A stretch of DNA of 64,000 nucleotides. Origin: CALAED01 sp036378315. Its GTDB lineage: Bacteria > Actinomycetota > Actinomycetes > Streptosporangiales > Streptosporangiaceae. Every line of letters starts with the position of its first letter. Position 1 is the first letter of the stretch. The notes under the pieces are model-generated. The model saw nothing but the letters and a program-made list of their open reading frames with translations, was not told the origin of the DNA and searched no databases. The position numbers and the translations under genes are program-made. The stretch lies in NCBI GenBank assembly GCA_036378315.1, contig DASUWU010000030.1, forward strand, positions 1 to 64,000, given 5' to 3'. Shown here one piece after another: positions 16,888 to 24,938 of the stretch.

Positions 16888-17328
16888 TCAGGGGTTGTCG
16901 ACGCCGATCCAGTTGACGTACCACCCGAACCCCTGGGCGGTGGCGGGGGTGAGGGCGCTTCCGTCCGACCACCGGACGTAGATGCGGAAGCCGGTCGCGG
17001 TGGGAAAGTAGATCGCGCTGGTGCCGGTCAGCGCCCACTGGCCGCCGGTACCGCCGACGGAACTGGTGTAGGTCGGGTTGCCGGTGAAGTGCGCGGAGCT
17101 GGTGTCGACATCGATGAACAGGCCGGTGCCGCCGTAGCTCATCCAGCCCTGGCCGGGAGCCGTGCTCCCGGCGGCGATCCGCTGGCTGGGGCCCATCGCC
17201 CGCGTGACATGGGACACCAACCGGGGTGCGGCCGGCCGCACCGCCGCCTGCGCCGGCGCCTCCGTCAGGAAGGCGCCGGCGAATGCCGCGGTGGACAGGG
17301 CGACCGCCGCGGACCTCACGATTGACAT
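16888..17328 (-). CDS. Small secreted beta-rich protein
   Basis: 146 residues from ATG 17328 (CGGAGGAGT upstream), with a clear signal peptide (VRSAAVALSTAAFAGAF...AQAA). The mature part is rich in Trp, Tyr, Gly and Ser and has a repeated strand pattern: GWMSYGGTGLFIDVDTSSAHF, TATGFRIYVRWSDGSALTPATA and WYVNWIGVD. Similar Trp-rich modules occur as surface or lectin-like domains in many bacteria. No catalytic motif is visible. It may be unrelated to the biosynthetic locus. Confidence 0.65.
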   Translation of the reverse strand: MSIVRSAAVALSTAAFAGAFLTEAPAQAAVRPAAPRLVSHVTRAMGPSQRIAAGSTAPGQGWMSYGGTGLFIDVDTSSAHFTGNPTYTSSVGGTGGQWALTGTSAIYFPTATGFRIYVRWSDGSALTPATAQGFGWYVNWIGVDNP

Positions 17329-17422
17329 GCGTACTCCTCCGGTCGGATCCTCGCGGCCATGTGCCCCGCTGGACACCGCGGCGAGGCGGAAACGATCATC
17401 ACACACCGTAGTCGCAGGCGAA

Positions 17423-17452
17423 CGCGCCGGCGTCGCACGCCACGCCGGCGCG
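17423..17452. terminator. Possible terminator hairpin
   Basis: CGCGCCGGCGT (17423-17433) pairs perfectly with ACGCCGGCGCG (17442-17452) in the 263-bp gap downstream of the MFS gene. No T run. Nothing else is seen in this gap. Confidence 0.4.
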
Positions 17453-17591
17453 GGGCCGGGGTCGCGGCCGGAGGGGGAACCGGCGGCCACGACCCCGGTC
17501 GGTCGCGGGGCTTCGCGCGGGGCGGTCAGCGTGGCCTCGCCGGCGGGAAGGGCGGCTTACACGACGAGGCCGACGCCCCGGGGGAACCCGG

Positions 17592-19025
17592 TCAGGGGTG
17601 GACGGAGTCGGTCTGGGGGACGGCCCTGGCCTTCGCCAGCGCGGCGAAGGGGCTGATGACCAGGGCCGGCACCACGCCCAGCAGGGTGACGACCGCGAGC
17701 ACGATCACGGCGGGGCCGAAGCCGTCGACGAAGTCGCCGGGGGACCTGAAGCCGCCGACGCTGGAGAAGACGGCCACCGCCACCGCCACGCCGAAGACGG
17801 CGCCGACCTGGCGGACCGTGTTGGCCACTCCGGACGCGATGCCGAAGCGCTCGGCGTCAACGGACCTCATCACCGCGGACACCACCGTGACGTACGACAT
17901 GGCGACGCCGATGCCGGCGAAGAACAGCGGGATGATGAGCGTCCCGTAGGTGGCGCCCGACAACGCGAGCGGGCCGATGACGAAGAACGCGCCGGCGAAG
18001 AGGACGAAGCCCGTGATCACCAACGGCCGCTCCCCGATCCGGTCGGTCAGGTACCCGGCGATGGGCGCGACGAAGGGCGCCAGCGACACCCAGGGCAGCA
18101 GCCGGATGCCCACGCCGAGCGCGTCGTTCCCCTCGGCCACCTGGAGGAACTGGGCGAACATGAAGGCGTTGCCGTAGAGCGCGGCGCCGAGGGTGAAGCT
18201 CGCGCCGACACCGCCGGTGAAGCTGCGGTTGCGGAACATCGACAGCGGCATCATCGGAGCCGGCGACCGGTGTTCCCACACCAGGAAGGCGATCAGCGCG
18301 ACGACGCCGCCGATGATCCCGAAGAGCACGGACGGCGTGGTCCAGCCGGCGTCCCCACCGCGAAGCAGCGCCTGGGCGACGGCGACGACACCGCCCGTGG
18401 ACAGCACGAGCCCGGGGAAGTCGATCGGCTGCGCGGTGCCCTCGGACTCGTCGATGCGAGCCAGGCCCACCAGGATGAGGACGACGCCGATGGGCACGTT
18501 CAACCAGAAGATCCACTGCCAGGCCAGCTCCTGCACGATCGCGCCGCCCACCAGCGGGCCGAGCGCCACGGCCATGCCGGTGACCGCACCCCAGATGCCG
18601 AACGCGGCGCCGCGCTTCTCCGGCGGCGTCGCCGCGCTGACGAGGGCGAGCGCGAGCGCGGTCGCGATGCCGCCGCCCATGCCCTGGAAGGCGCGGGCGG
18701 CGATGAGCATCTCGATACTGGAGCTGAGCGCGCCCCACATGGAGCAGACGGTGAACACACCGATGCCGATCAAGAACAGCAGCCGCCGCCCGTACCGGTC
18801 GCCCAGCGCGGAGCCGGTGAGGATGAGGGCCGCGAAGCCGATCTCGTACGCGTTGATCGTCCAGCCCAGGTCGGTCACGTTGGCGCCCAGGTCCACCCGC
18901 AGGGTGGGCAGGGCCGTCATGACGACCAGGACGTCGAGGCCCACCATGAACGACGCGATGGAGACGACGAGGATCGTCCACCGCTGCCGTTCTGGTGAAT
19001 AGGTCTCTTGTTCGTTGAGGGCCAT
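17592..19025 (-). CDS. MFS drug efflux transporter, DHA2 (14-TM) family
   Basis: 477 residues from ATG 19025, with AGGAGCT upstream. About 14 hydrophobic segments. Signature motifs: LDVLVVMTALPTLRVDLGA in TM1, GDRYGRRLLFLIGIGVF (motif A), RAFQGMGGGIATALALALV and the antiporter motif region GAVTGMAVALGPLVGGAIVQ in TM5. This is the QacA/EmrB type that exports hydrophobic drugs by proton antiport and includes exporters in enediyne clusters. Its promoter carries CTTTCGAAAG, shared with arsR and the VOC gene, which points to inducible self-resistance. Confidence 0.9.
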   Translation of the reverse strand: MALNEQETYSPERQRWTILVVSIASFMVGLDVLVVMTALPTLRVDLGANVTDLGWTINAYEIGFAALILTGSALGDRYGRRLLFLIGIGVFTVCSMWGALSSSIEMLIAARAFQGMGGGIATALALALVSAATPPEKRGAAFGIWGAVTGMAVALGPLVGGAIVQELAWQWIFWLNVPIGVVLILVGLARIDESEGTAQPIDFPGLVLSTGGVVAVAQALLRGGDAGWTTPSVLFGIIGGVVALIAFLVWEHRSPAPMMPLSMFRNRSFTGGVGASFTLGAALYGNAFMFAQFLQVAEGNDALGVGIRLLPWVSLAPFVAPIAGYLTDRIGERPLVITGFVLFAGAFFVIGPLALSGATYGTLIIPLFFAGIGVAMSYVTVVSAVMRSVDAERFGIASGVANTVRQVGAVFGVAVAVAVFSSVGGFRSPGDFVDGFGPAVIVLAVVTLLGVVPALVISPFAALAKARAVPQTDSVHP

Positions 19026-19121
19026 GGGAGCTCCTGCGGACGAGCAACGCGGCCTCGGGCATCGGAGGCGCATGCTTGATGACGACCATGCCTGGTATGG
19101 CCCGACGGAGGGCCTGCCGAA

Positions 19122-19150
19122 ACGTTAGCGACTGCTTTCGAAAGCGTCAA
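19122..19150 (-). promoter_or_regulatory. MFS gene promoter with CTTTCGAAAG operator
   Basis: On the minus strand TTGACG (19150-19145), a 17-bp spacer that opens with CTTTCGAAAG (19144-19135), and TAACGT (19127-19122). A repressor bound there would block the polymerase. Confidence 0.7.
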
Positions 19151-19191
19151 CCGTCGCAACGGGTGGGCGGGGCCGCCGCCGGCCTGGCTTT

Positions 19192-19209
19192 ACTTTAGAA
19201 TTATGTATT
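19192..19209. promoter_or_regulatory. AT-rich dyad, weak copy
   Basis: ACTTTAGAATTATGTATT shares the left half of the recurrent motif; the right half is degenerate. It lies 47 bp before the strong copy at 19257. Confidence 0.3.
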
Positions 19210-19256
19210 AGCTATATGGCCTGACCACCGGGTACTGGGGTAAACTTATCGGGGAA

Positions 19257-19274
19257 ACTATAGAACTTTCTATC
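19257..19274. promoter_or_regulatory. AT-rich 18-bp dyad
   Basis: ACTATAGAACTTTCTATC, with good internal symmetry (TAGAA/TTCTA), 42 bp before the methyltransferase start at 19317. Confidence 0.6.
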
Positions 19275-19316
19275 AATTCTGTGTTGGTCGCATGGTTGAC
19301 ACGAAGGAGAACACCG

Positions 19317-20144
19317 ATGCCGCATGAACTGTTCAAGGCAGTCCGGGACGACAACTGGTCGGATGATCAGCTCGCCGCGCACGGCGTGAGCCTGGACGAG
19401 GTGCGGGAGGCGGTCCTCGAGCATTCCTACTGGTCCGCTCCCGGCCAGGAGGGCACGACCCTGGTCTACGGCCTCACCTCCACGGGGCGGCACCTGCTGG
19501 TCGTGGTGGTCGCCAAAGGCGAGGAGGCCTTCGTCGTCACCGCTCGCGACATGAAAGAGGCATGGGACGACAGCTACACCGGAACGGCTCCGCCGCCGTG
19601 GGACATCGGCCGGCCGCAGCCGACCTTCGTACGGCTGGCCGACGAGGGCCGGCTTGCCGGCCGCGTCCTCGACGCCGGCTGCGGCACGGGCGAGAACACT
19701 CTGCTCGCGGCGAGCCGGGGCGCCGACGCCACCGGAATGGACCTCGCGCCGACCGCGATCGCGTGTGCCCGCGCGAAGGCGGCCGCGCGCGGTCTGAGCG
19801 CGCGGTTCGAGATCGCCGACGCGCTGGATCTGCCACGCCTGCCCCGCACCGTCGACACTGTGATCGACAGCGGCGTCTTCCACGTGTTCGACGACGAGGA
19901 TCGCGCCAGGTACGTCGCGGGCCTCGCGTCGGTGCTGCGCCCCGGCGGCGCCTGCTACCTGATGTGCTTCAGCGACCGGCAGCCGGGCGACTGGGGGCCA
20001 CGCCGGTTCAGTGCGGAAGAACTGCGCGCGGAGTTCAAGGACGGGTTGACCGTCGAATCCCTCACCCACGAGACCTTCGACCTCAACATGATCCACGGCG
20101 TGACCCAGGCGCGGGCCTGGCTCGCCGTCATCAGGCGCAGCTGA
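19317..20144 (+). CDS. BrnT-like domain fused to a class I SAM-dependent methyltransferase
   Basis: 275 residues from ATG 19317 (GAAGGAGA upstream). Residues 1-85 look like a BrnT/DUF4258 fold (WSDDQLAAHGVSLDEVREAV, LVYGLTSTGRHLLVVVVAKG, FVVTARDMKEAW), normally a free-standing toxin or small protein. Residues 90-275 are a methyltransferase with motif I VLDAGCGTGENTLLAASRGA, an acidic loop EIADALDLP and VLRPGGACYLMCFSD. The methyltransferase part resembles thiopurine/chloride-type or small-molecule enzymes. A dyad motif precedes it. The function of the N-terminal module is unknown; it may be a fold reused for substrate or partner binding. Confidence 0.75.
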   Translation: MPHELFKAVRDDNWSDDQLAAHGVSLDEVREAVLEHSYWSAPGQEGTTLVYGLTSTGRHLLVVVVAKGEEAFVVTARDMKEAWDDSYTGTAPPPWDIGRPQPTFVRLADEGRLAGRVLDAGCGTGENTLLAASRGADATGMDLAPTAIACARAKAAARGLSARFEIADALDLPRLPRTVDTVIDSGVFHVFDDEDRARYVAGLASVLRPGGACYLMCFSDRQPGDWGPRRFSAEELRAEFKDGLTVESLTHETFDLNMIHGVTQARAWLAVIRRS

Positions 20145-20177
20145 GGCGGCGTCACCACAACGAACCTTGCGACAGAA

Positions 20178-20205
20178 ACGAGCGTAAGTTTAGGCTTACG
20201 CTCGT
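20178..20205. promoter_or_regulatory. Perfect inverted repeat overlapping the start of the second arsR
   Basis: ACGAGCGTAAG (20178-20188) and CTTACGCTCGT (20195-20205) are perfect 11-bp arms around TTTAGG. TTGCGA (20167-20172) and TAGGCT (20191-20196) could form a promoter whose transcript begins at the GTG itself, so the operator would cover the start of a leaderless, autoregulated gene. Confidence 0.65.
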
Positions 20206-20524
20206 GGTCACTTACGAAGATGCGGGCCTAGGGCTGCTCGGTGACCCCACCAGACGAGCGATCTTCGAGCTGCTGGCGCGCGGGCCGTGCTCGGTGGGCG
20301 AACTGGCCAAGCAGTTGCCGATCAGCCGGCCGGCCGTGTCGCAGCATCTTCGCATGCTCAAGGACGGCGGCCTCGTGAGCTGCCGTTCCGAGGGCACCCG
20401 CAACATCTACCGGCTCGACCCGGGCGGCCTGCGCGCGCTGCGCGCCTACCTCGACCGCGCCTCCAGAGGCGCCGCAGCGGCGGCCACGGCGAGCGACGGC
20501 GAGCCTGAGGGCGGGCTGGGCTGA
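20204..20524 (+). CDS. ArsR-family transcriptional regulator
   Basis: 106 residues from GTG 20204. Winged helix: LLGDPTRRAIFELLARGPCSVGELAKQLPISRPAVSQHLRMLKDGGLVSCRSEGTRNIY covers about residues 10-70. Only isolated cysteines are seen, not the CxC metal motif. The start codon is inside a large palindrome and no ribosome site is visible, so a leaderless transcript is likely. It lies between the methyltransferase and the P450, and may control either. Distinct from the 14376 regulator in its operator. Confidence 0.85.
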   Translation: MVTYEDAGLGLLGDPTRRAIFELLARGPCSVGELAKQLPISRPAVSQHLRMLKDGGLVSCRSEGTRNIYRLDPGGLRALRAYLDRASRGAAAAATASDGEPEGGLG

Positions 20525-20587
20525 ATTTCGCCGCGCCAACCGTCCGCGCCTTTCCCATAACAGGGCCACCAGTCCCATTAGGGGATT

Positions 20588-20605
20588 CGAACAATATATT
20601 ATTCG
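20588..20605. promoter_or_regulatory. AT-rich palindrome in the P450 promoter
   Basis: CGAACAATATATTATTCG is a dyad with one mismatched pair (9-bp half sites), 55 bp before the P450 start. It differs from the recurrent 18-bp motif. Confidence 0.45.
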
Positions 20606-20659
20606 CGGTCCGCGGGTTATGGTGCGATAAATAATTCGCCCGTGATCGAGGTGGGCCTC

Positions 20660-21901
20660 ATGTCCGAATCACTAGGTGACCTGTACGATCCGTTCGGCGT
20701 GCACATGGACGATCCCTGGCCGTTCTACACGCGCGCCAGGCGGCAGACGCCGATCTTTTTCTCGTCCGCACTCAACGCGTGGGTGTTGACCCGGCTGGAC
20801 GACGTACGAAAGGTGCTGCGCGACGGTAAGACCTTTTCGTCGGCCAATGTGCTGCGCCCGTTGGCGCCGTTCAGCCCGCGCGTCTTCCCGGTCTTGGCGC
20901 AGGGATATCCGATGGTGCCGCCGCTGCTCATGCTGGACGGCGAACAGCACCGCCACCAGCGCGCGCCCTACGCCGAACGCCTGTCGGCCGACCAGGTCGC
21001 CGCGCTGGAGCCGTACATCACGAAACAGGCCACGGCGTTGCTTGAGGGGCTCACCAAGAACGGCCCCACGTCGGACTTCGTCTCCGGTTACGCCAACCCG
21101 CTGCCGACGTCGATCATCTGCCAGGTCATGGGCTTCGCGCCCGAGGACCACGACGCCATCGGCGACGACACCCGTGTCGCGGCCGGCCTCGCCATGGGCC
21201 ACCGGTTCGACTCGGAGGACGAGCAGGTCGAGGCGGCGCACGCCTGGGTGCGCGTGCAGCGGATGATCGGCCGGTACGCCGTCGCCCGCAAGGCCGACCC
21301 GCAGGACGACCTGCTCACCGACGTGGTCGCCGCGTGGGCGCCGGAGCCGGGGCCGCTCGCCCCGCAGCAGGAGGCGGGAATCGCCGGCGAGCTGTTCGGC
21401 GTGATCATCGCCGGGCACAACACCCCGTCGGCCGCGCTCGCCGACGGGCTGCTTCGGCTGCTCGAAAACCCCGACCAGTGGCGGCTGCTGTGCGGCCGCC
21501 CCGACCTCATCCCGAACGCCGTCGAAGAGATCGCCAGGTTCTGCACCCCGTTCCACGTCTTCCTGCGGAAGACGACCGAGGACACGACGCTGGCCGGACA
21601 GCGGCTGCCGGCCGGCGCCGAGATCGCCGTCTGGCTGGCCGCCGCCAACCGGGACGAGAGCGTCTTCGAGCGGTCCGACGAGTTCGACGTCACCCGCCCG
21701 GTGAAGGGCGCCCACCTGGGCTTCGGGGTCGGCGCCCACTTCTGCGTCGGGGCCGCCCTCGCCCGCAGGGAGATCGAGATCACCCTGCGGCTCCTCACCG
21801 AGCGCTTCCCGGGCGCGCGCCTCGCGCCCGATCAGCGGATCGCGTTCTGCCCGTCGATCAGCCAGCGCGGGCCGCTGTCGGTGCGCGTCATCTGGGAATA
21901 G
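20660..21901 (+). CDS. Cytochrome P450
   Basis: 413 residues from ATG 20660, chosen because GAGGTGGG precedes it; GTG 20642 lacks a site. Haem loop FGVGAHFCVG with proximal Cys362, I-helix AGHNT oxygen-activation motif, and EEIAR as the K-helix ExxR. The lengths and motifs fit bacterial class I P450s of the CYP107/CYP105 kind that oxidise secondary metabolites. Redox partners are not seen nearby. Likely a tailoring oxidase for the enediyne core or a side group. It is followed by a strong terminator. Confidence 0.9.
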   Translation: MSESLGDLYDPFGVHMDDPWPFYTRARRQTPIFFSSALNAWVLTRLDDVRKVLRDGKTFSSANVLRPLAPFSPRVFPVLAQGYPMVPPLLMLDGEQHRHQRAPYAERLSADQVAALEPYITKQATALLEGLTKNGPTSDFVSGYANPLPTSIICQVMGFAPEDHDAIGDDTRVAAGLAMGHRFDSEDEQVEAAHAWVRVQRMIGRYAVARKADPQDDLLTDVVAAWAPEPGPLAPQQEAGIAGELFGVIIAGHNTPSAALADGLLRLLENPDQWRLLCGRPDLIPNAVEEIARFCTPFHVFLRKTTEDTTLAGQRLPAGAEIAVWLAAANRDESVFERSDEFDVTRPVKGAHLGFGVGAHFCVGAALARREIEITLRLLTERFPGARLAPDQRIAFCPSISQRGPLSVRVIWE

Positions 21902-21912
21902 CCCGGAACGCC

Positions 21913-21968
21913 TCGAGCCCCGACGGCCCCGCGCGGAAGTGGTTCACGCGCGGGGCCGCGGGGCTCGA
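21913..21968. terminator. Intrinsic terminator between convergent P450 and VOC genes
   Basis: Nested arms: TCGAGCCCC with GGGGCTCGA outside, and GGCCCCGCGCG with CGCGCGGGGCC inside (21925-21935, 21947-21957). It can act on both strands. Confidence 0.8.
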
Positions 21969-22000
21969 TGGCGTCGAGTCTGCGTCGTCGAGTGGATCGG

Positions 22001-22471
22001 TCAGCCGCCCATCATGTCGGCCATCCGGCGCATCAGCTCTTCCTCGGTGACGTCCTCGGTGTGCGTCGCGACGGTCCAGCCGTGCCCGAACGGGTCGATG
22101 ATGTAGGCGTCCCGGTCCCCGTAGAACTGGTCCTCGGGCTGCCGCTGCACGTTGGCGCCCAGCTTCGCCGCCTTCTCGACGACCGCGTCCACGTTGTCGA
22201 CGTAGATGAAGAGGAAGGACGGGGAGCCGTCGAGCCCGCCCGCCGGCGGCGCCTTGGTCCCCCGGTCGGGGAACTCGTCCTCGACGATCAGGACGGAGTC
22301 GCCGATCTCGATCTCGGCGTGCGCGATCGTGTCGCCGGGGCCCGGATAGCGCATGCGCTCGGTCGCCCCGAAGACCTCGGAATAGAATTCGATGGCCTTG
22401 GCGCCACCGCGCACGACGAGCGCGGGCGTGATGCGGCGATAGCTGTCTGGGATCGGATTTGGCTTGGCCAT
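22001..22471 (-). CDS. VOC-family (glyoxalase/bleomycin-resistance fold) protein
   Basis: 156 residues. Paired beta-alpha-beta-beta-beta modules: ITPALVVRGGAKAIEFYSEVFGATE at the start, IGDSVLIVEDEFP, LFIYVDNVDAVVEKAAKLGA and DRDAYIIDPFGHGWTVATH. PhnB-like subgroup. VOC proteins either catalyse metal-dependent reactions or bind and shield DNA-damaging drugs such as bleomycin. The promoter shares CTTTCGAAAG with the exporter and arsR, so a resistance or sequestration role is a reasonable inference. Confidence 0.85.
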   Translation of the reverse strand: MAKPNPIPDSYRRITPALVVRGGAKAIEFYSEVFGATERMRYPGPGDTIAHAEIEIGDSVLIVEDEFPDRGTKAPPAGGLDGSPSFLFIYVDNVDAVVEKAAKLGANVQRQPEDQFYGDRDAYIIDPFGHGWTVATHTEDVTEEELMRRMADMMGG

Positions 22472-22589
22472 GGGTCGGTCCTCCGGTCAGGTGCGATCTA
22501 CGGATGCGGCGGCGAGGGGTCGCGGCGTTGGTGGACCCCCGGGGGCTACGCCGCCGACGCGGCCGGGCCGCGAGCCGGTCAGAGCAGAA

Positions 22590-22618
22590 ACGTTAGTCGA
22601 GCCTTTCGAAAGCGTCAA
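22590..22618 (-). promoter_or_regulatory. VOC gene promoter with CTTTCGAAAG operator
   Basis: On the minus strand TTGACG (22618-22613), a 17-bp spacer opening with CTTTCGAAAG (22612-22603), and TAACGT (22595-22590). Same layout and spacing as the MFS promoter. Confidence 0.7.
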
Positions 22619-22790
22619 CCGTCACTCTGAACCGTCGAGTCCATCTTTTCCGGTCACTTCACCTGCTGCTACGGCGACAGAACACTGTGAGCCTGTACTT
22701 ACACAGAGCCGTACGGCGCGACGGTACGGCGGAGCCGGGAGCGCGGGGTCGCGCGGGCGATATGTCCGGGCGATGTCCCCCGCGCGCTGT

Positions 22791-22863
22791 CCCCCGAGCG
22801 GGATTCGAACCCGCACCTACCCGATTTTAAGGCGGATGCCTCTACCGATTGGGCTACCGGGGG
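22791..22863 (-). tRNA. Atypical tRNA with UAA (Leu) anticodon and short variable loop
   Basis: 73 nt. Acceptor CCCCCGG pairs with TCGGGGG, a GGTAGA D loop, and a T arm GCGGG-TTCGAAT-CCCGC are all present. The anticodon loop CTTAAAA gives UAA, which reads leucine TTA, the rare bldA codon. Two things are odd: the variable loop is only about 5 nt, whereas leucine tRNAs have a long variable arm, and the anticodon stem contains a C-T mismatch at the loop end (an alternative 5-bp stem would give a 9-nt loop). No CCA is encoded. It may be a non-standard or decaying tRNA. Confidence 0.7.
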
Positions 22864-22938
22864 CAGGACGCGATCGCGGTGGGCGGCCCGCCCAGGCCGC
22901 GCGAACGATGTCGCGCGGCCGGGGTCGCGGGGCCGCGC

Positions 22939-23763
22939 TCAGGCGACGACGGCCACCACCTCGAGGTAGTCGGCGCCGGCCACGAGCGTCCCGTCGGTGG
23001 CCCGGTTGGCGCTGTTCAGCTCCACGAGGGCGGCCTGGCTCATCCGCTCCCTGCCCTCGGGGGGCAGCTTCTGCTCCGCCATGCGCCACGGGGCGAGATG
23101 GCGGCGCAGCAGCTCGACCTGCGCCTCCGCCGAGGCCGCGCACCATTCGTCCGTACGGGCGGTCGCGGTGAGCGACGTCACCCTGGGCCCGAAGAGCCGG
23201 CGGCAGTGCTCCTCCGTGCCCCACAGCACGGGCGGGGTCGGGCGCGGAGCCGACGGCGGGGGCGGCGGCATGCTCGCTGCGATGACCTTCTGCAGCCGGG
23301 CCACCAGGCCGTCCGGCGTCCAGTTCGCCATGCCGATCCGCCCGCCGGGCCGGCAGACCCGCAGCAGCTCGTCGGCGGTGCGCTGCTGGTCGGGGGCGTA
23401 CATGGCGCCGAAGCTCGACAGCACGACGTCGAAGCTGCCGTCGGGAAAGGGCAGCTCCTGCGCGTCCGCGACCTCGACGCGCAGCTCCAAACCCTCGGCG
23501 GCCGCCCGCCTGGACGCCGCGTCCAGCATCGCGGGCACGAAGTCGGTGGCGGTCACCAGGCCACCGCGGCGGGCCGCGGCGAGCGCCGTGTTCCCGGTGC
23601 CGGCGGCCACGTCCAGGACCCGGTCGCCGTGGTGGACGTCGACGGCGCGCGCCAGCAGCTCGCTCACCAACACATCCTGTACGGCGATCGGCTGGTAGTC
23701 GGCGGCTCCCCAGACGGCACGCATGCGCTCGGTCTGCGCCTGGATCTGCGGTGCAGTTGTCAT
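22939..23763 (-). CDS. Class I SAM-dependent methyltransferase
   Basis: 274 residues from ATG 23763 with AAAGGGGA upstream. Motif I VLDVAAGTGNTALAAARRGG, then VEVADAQELPFPDGSFDVVLSSFG and VCRPGGRIGMANWTP. This is the UbiE/COQ5-like small-molecule methyltransferase pattern. The C-terminal half (GTEEHCRRLFGPRVTSL...) is typical of a cap domain. A dyad motif lies 38 bp upstream. Probably an O-, N- or C-methylating tailoring enzyme; the acceptor is unknown. Confidence 0.85.
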   Translation of the reverse strand: MTTAPQIQAQTERMRAVWGAADYQPIAVQDVLVSELLARAVDVHHGDRVLDVAAGTGNTALAAARRGGLVTATDFVPAMLDAASRRAAAEGLELRVEVADAQELPFPDGSFDVVLSSFGAMYAPDQQRTADELLRVCRPGGRIGMANWTPDGLVARLQKVIAASMPPPPPSAPRPTPPVLWGTEEHCRRLFGPRVTSLTATARTDEWCAASAEAQVELLRRHLAPWRMAEQKLPPEGRERMSQAALVELNSANRATDGTLVAGADYLEVVAVVA

Positions 23764-23800
23764 CACGTCCCCTTTATTTTGGCCGGCGACATGGGCCAGC

Positions 23801-23818
23801 ACTATAAATTCAATAGGT
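23801..23818. promoter_or_regulatory. AT-rich 18-bp dyad
   Basis: ACTATAAATTCAATAGGT, between the divergent methyltransferase (23763) and AraC (23941) genes. Confidence 0.55.
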
Positions 23819-23940
23819 TAATGGTGTAAGCGCATATCACAGGTGTCAATCGACGCCACGTGTTCAAGCAGGTGGATCCGGCATTATGCACGAGGTACCC
23901 TCCCCGCAGGCGCGCCTGATCGACGGACGGAAGGCCGAAA

Positions 23941-24321
23941 ATGGGGAACGAAGCAGCGGCGGCGACGGCGATCATCGATGACGTCATCCGGGATATTTAC
24001 GCGCGGTTCAGCGAGCCGATCACCATTGACGATATGGCCCGGTCCGCAATGTACAGCAGGTTCCATTTTTCGCGGGTGTTCCGGGAGGTGACCGGGGTCT
24101 CCCCCGGGCAGTTCCTCACGACGGTGCGGATCCAGGAGGCCAAGCGGCTCCTGCTCACCACGTCGTTGACCGTCAAGGAGATCACCGTTCGCGTCGGCTA
24201 TTCCAGCGTCGGTACGTTCAGCGCCAAGTTCAAGGACTTCGTGGGGATGTCCCCCACGGCCTATCGCGACTGCGTGCCGCCCACCATCCCCGCCAGGGAC
24301 GGGACCACCGGGCAACGCTGA
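23941..24321 (+). CDS. AraC-type regulator consisting of the DNA-binding domain only
   Basis: 126 residues, essentially the two-HTH AraC domain: IDDMARSAMYSRFHFSRVFREVTGVSPGQFL and LTVKEITVRVGYSSVGTFSAKFKDFVGMSPTAYR. There is no ligand-binding domain, so it may act constitutively or with a partner. It stands just past the 3' end of the enediyne cassette, which is convergent to it (30-bp gap). Its short architecture resembles SoxS-like activators. It is one candidate for a cluster-situated regulator. Confidence 0.8.
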   Translation: MGNEAAAATAIIDDVIRDIYARFSEPITIDDMARSAMYSRFHFSRVFREVTGVSPGQFLTTVRIQEAKRLLLTTSLTVKEITVRVGYSSVGTFSAKFKDFVGMSPTAYRDCVPPTIPARDGTTGQR

Positions 24322-24350
24322 GCGCCGTCCCGCACCCCCTTTCCCCGCGG

Positions 24351-24938
24351 TCACGCGTCCGGCTGTAACCGGCGGAACCGGCCGCGGAAGAACAGCAGGC
24401 CGTCCTGGTCGGCGACGTGGCCGAGCGACAGCAGGCGACCGACGAAGATCGTGTGGTCGCCGCCGTCGCAGTTGCGCCACAGCTCGCACTCGAAATGGGC
24501 CAGCGCGCCGCTGATCAGTGGCGCGCGGGTCAACCGCCCCGGCACGCAGTCGATGCCGTCGAACTGCGCCTCGCCCAGGGGGCGCTGGAGATCGGCGAAA
24601 TGCCTGGCGACGTGCTCCTGGTGCGCGGCGAGCACGGAAATGCCGAAGAACCCCAGGCAGATCCGGCGGTGCATGATCGCCTGCCGGTCGATGCAGACCA
24701 GCACCAGCGGCGGCTGGAGCGACACCGACGTGAAGGAGTTGGCGGTCATCCCGTGCGGCGTCCGGCCGCCCACGGTCACCACCGTCACCCCGGTCGCGAA
24801 CGCACCGAACGTGCGCCGCAGCGACGCGGCGTCGGCGAGGTCGGCGTGGACCATCCGCGGCGACCCCGCCTCCCGCGCAGGTCCCTGCGCGGACCCCTGG
24901 GTCGTGCCCGGCAGCGACGTCATGGACTTGACGGTCAT
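24351..24938 (-). CDS. Flavin reductase (HpaC/SgcE6-like)
   Basis: 195 residues from ATG 24938, which overlaps the thioesterase stop as ATGA. Flavin-reductase-like split barrel: LRRTFGAFATGVTVVTVGG, GMTANSFTSVSLQPPLVLVCIDR and FGISVLAAHQ. It supplies free FADH2 or FMNH2 to two-component monooxygenases; E6 proteins of enediyne loci are this type. Likely clients here are the DszC-like and other acyl-CoA-dehydrogenase-fold enzymes at 9485 and 12945. Last gene of the warhead operon. Confidence 0.85.
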   Translation of the reverse strand: MTVKSMTSLPGTTQGSAQGPAREAGSPRMVHADLADAASLRRTFGAFATGVTVVTVGGRTPHGMTANSFTSVSLQPPLVLVCIDRQAIMHRRICLGFFGISVLAAHQEHVARHFADLQRPLGEAQFDGIDCVPGRLTRAPLISGALAHFECELWRNCDGGDHTIFVGRLLSLGHVADQDGLLFFRGRFRRLQPDA

